6,440 nucleotides of DNA from the NCBI GenBank assembly GCA_947631135.1, contig CANRKE010000067.1, positions 1 through 6,440 of the forward strand, written 5' to 3'. Below are positions 6,033 through 6,440 of this stretch, piece by piece. The notes below the pieces were generated by a model. That model saw only the letters and a program-made list of their open reading frames with translations, did not search any database and was not told where the DNA came from. The DNA is from an uncultured Bacilli bacterium (lineage in GTDB: Bacteria > Bacillota_I > Bacilli_A > RF39 > UBA660). Within the stretch, counting starts at the first letter, position 1, and every line of letters starts with the position of its first letter. Position numbers and translations under genes: made by a program.

Positions 6033-6061
6033 TTGTGCAGATTAAAAAAATTTGATAAACT
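6033..6061 (+). promoter_or_regulatory. Possible promoter of the structured leader
   Basis: TTGTGC (6033-6038) is followed after 17 bases by TAAACT (6056-6061), with TG at 6053-6054 and one base between, an extended -10. The predicted start near 6068 falls immediately before the AAGGTAGGT that begins the folded leader, which supports the assignment. Both hexamers are imperfect, so this is tentative. Confidence 0.35.
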
Positions 6062-6102
6062 AAAATTGTAATAAAAAAGGTAGGTCCTCTCCATAAAGAA
6101 TT

Positions 6103-6165
6103 ATGTACAAACATATGTTCGATATGGGGGGGGTCATACTTAAAAGACCTATTAACTTACCTTAA
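6103..6165 (+). other. Possible 20-residue leader peptide frame
   Basis: ATG 6103 opens a 20-codon frame (MYKHMFDMGG, then VILKRPINLP) that ends at TAA 6163-6165, exactly within the 5' arm of the terminator hairpin. A ribosome on it would disrupt the main arm of the leader. Against it, only AAAGAA (6096-6100 region) could act as a ribosome binding site, and a 20-codon frame can be chance. Confidence 0.15.
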
Positions 6166-6183
6166 AATAAGGTAGGTGTTTTT
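6155..6183 (+). terminator. Terminator-like hairpin overlapping a ribosome binding site
   Basis: ACTTACCTTA (6155-6164) and TAAGGTAGGT (6168-6177) form a 10-bp stem with one G-U pair and an AAA loop, followed by G and five T (6179-6183). This fits an intrinsic terminator. The 3' arm also holds AGGTAGGTG, the only ribosome binding site for the TTG start at 6188, so the same hairpin could block either transcription or translation. Confidence 0.6.
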
Positions 6184-6187
6184 AATT

Positions 6188-6440
6188 TTGAAAAAGAATA
6201 GTAAGAAAAAAAGAAATAGTAAAATAATATTGATAGTAGTAATATCAGTAATGATATTATTAATTGGCAGTACACTAGCATACTTAATAATAACTAATAA
6301 AGGTAACGATAAAGATTATATAACAATGGATAATATAGATATAGAATATGTTGATGGTGCATCTATTAGAAATGATGATTTACAATTGCCTATTAATGAT
6401 GATGAGGTACTTGAACATGCTCCTAAACATGAATTTAGTG
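6188..6440 (+). CDS. Secreted or membrane-anchored protein, N-terminal part, SipW/TasA-like
   Basis: The gene runs off the right edge; 84 codons are present. The N-terminus is MKKNSKKKRNSK followed by a hydrophobic stretch (about 13-37) ending GSTLAYLIITN, which is a positively charged start plus signal peptide or membrane anchor. The G-T-x-A-Y pattern after the hydrophobic core is like the signal peptides of SipW-cleaved matrix proteins of the TasA/camelysin type. What follows, ITMDNIDIEYVDG (45-57) and LPINDDEVL (67-75), also looks like the first beta-strands of that group. The assignment is by recalled pattern on an incomplete protein; an unrelated lipobox-free anchored protein is possible. 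TTG 6188 is chosen because AGGTAGGTG (6170-6178) lies nine bases upstream and the next in-frame ATG is inside the membrane segment. An in-frame GTG at 6176 overlaps that ribosome binding site. Expression is probably controlled by the leader hairpin. Confidence 0.6.
   Translation, partial: MKKNSKKKRNSKIILIVVISVMILLIGSTLAYLIITNKGNDKDYITMDNIDIEYVDGASIRNDDLQLPINDDEVLEHAPKHEFS

Larger units (their letters stand above)
6068..6187 (+). ncRNA. Candidate structured leader RNA (attenuator or riboswitch), class unknown
   Basis: Several pairings can be drawn by hand. TAGGTC (6081-6086) pairs with GACCTA (6146-6151). Directly inside, CTCTCCATA (6087-6095) pairs with TATGGGGGG (6123-6131) using two G-U pairs. 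Inside that, TATGT (6102-6106) pairs with ACATA (6111-6115) around an ACAA loop. Together they make one long, nearly unbranched arm with an internal loop near 6132-6145. Separately, ACTTACCTT (6155-6163) can pair with the upstream AAGGTAGGT (6077-6085) or with the identical downstream copy (6169-6177). The upstream copy is shared with the main arm, so the folds exclude one another. The downstream copy carries the next gene's ribosome binding site. This is a switch layout. I recognise no known riboswitch, T-box, SRP, 6S or tmRNA signature. A stable small RNA ending in its own terminator is the alternative. Confidence 0.5.

Noticed and set aside
6081..6151. tRNA-like or SRP RNA reading of the folded region
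   Set aside because: A GTTCGAT string at 6117-6123 suggests a T-loop, but there is no acceptor stem, D-arm or anticodon arm of proper spacing, and the SRP GGAAGCAGC-type signature is missing.

Overview
The window is very AT-rich (roughly a quarter G+C by eye), with AT-ending codons, strong GGAGG-type ribosome binding sites and extended -10 promoters. This points to a low-GC Bacillota or Mycoplasmatota-like bacterium, for example one of the host-associated Bacilli lineages. It is not a Mycoplasma with UGA read as tryptophan: genes end in TGA, tryptophan is TGG, and an intact release factor 2 gene with its UGA frameshift autoregulatory site is present.

Positions 1-1890 are gene-poor. They hold one intact gene, a GNAT-family N-acetyltransferase (725-1207) with its own promoter, among short open frames that look like decayed genes: a possible serine-recombinase tail (164-388), a nameless fragment (453-566), a frameshifted nameless gene (1252-1490) and a small minus-strand reading frame (1675-1586) whose ribosome binding site lies in a hairpin loop. 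A 56-base palindromic element (551-606) precedes the acetyltransferase. A plus-strand terminator (1776-1805) closes this region.

Positions 1859-5877 are a compact four-gene plus-strand operon from one extended -10 promoter: an SDR oxidoreductase (1898-2638), a PLP-dependent methionine gamma-lyase/'aluminium resistance' family protein (2635-3876, 4-base overlap), peptide chain release factor 2 (3879-4974, read through a +1 programmed frameshift at 3951-3957) and a YitT-family membrane protein (4981-5877). Gaps are -4, 2 and 6 bases, so translation is probably coupled. The products do not form one obvious pathway; co-transcription is the main link.

Positions 5878-6187 have no convincing protein gene, but the last 120 bases encode a strongly structured leader. 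Two identical 9-base copies of AAGGTAGGT (6077-6085 and 6169-6177) compete for one complementary strand, ACTTACCTT (6155-6163). The downstream copy is both the 3' arm of an intrinsic terminator-like hairpin and the ribosome binding site of the next gene. This is the layout of an attenuator or riboswitch, and I do not recognise the class. The gene it would control (from TTG 6188, running off the right edge) encodes a secreted or membrane-anchored protein whose N-terminus resembles SipW-dependent/TasA-like surface proteins. The leader is the best candidate for something undescribed in this window.
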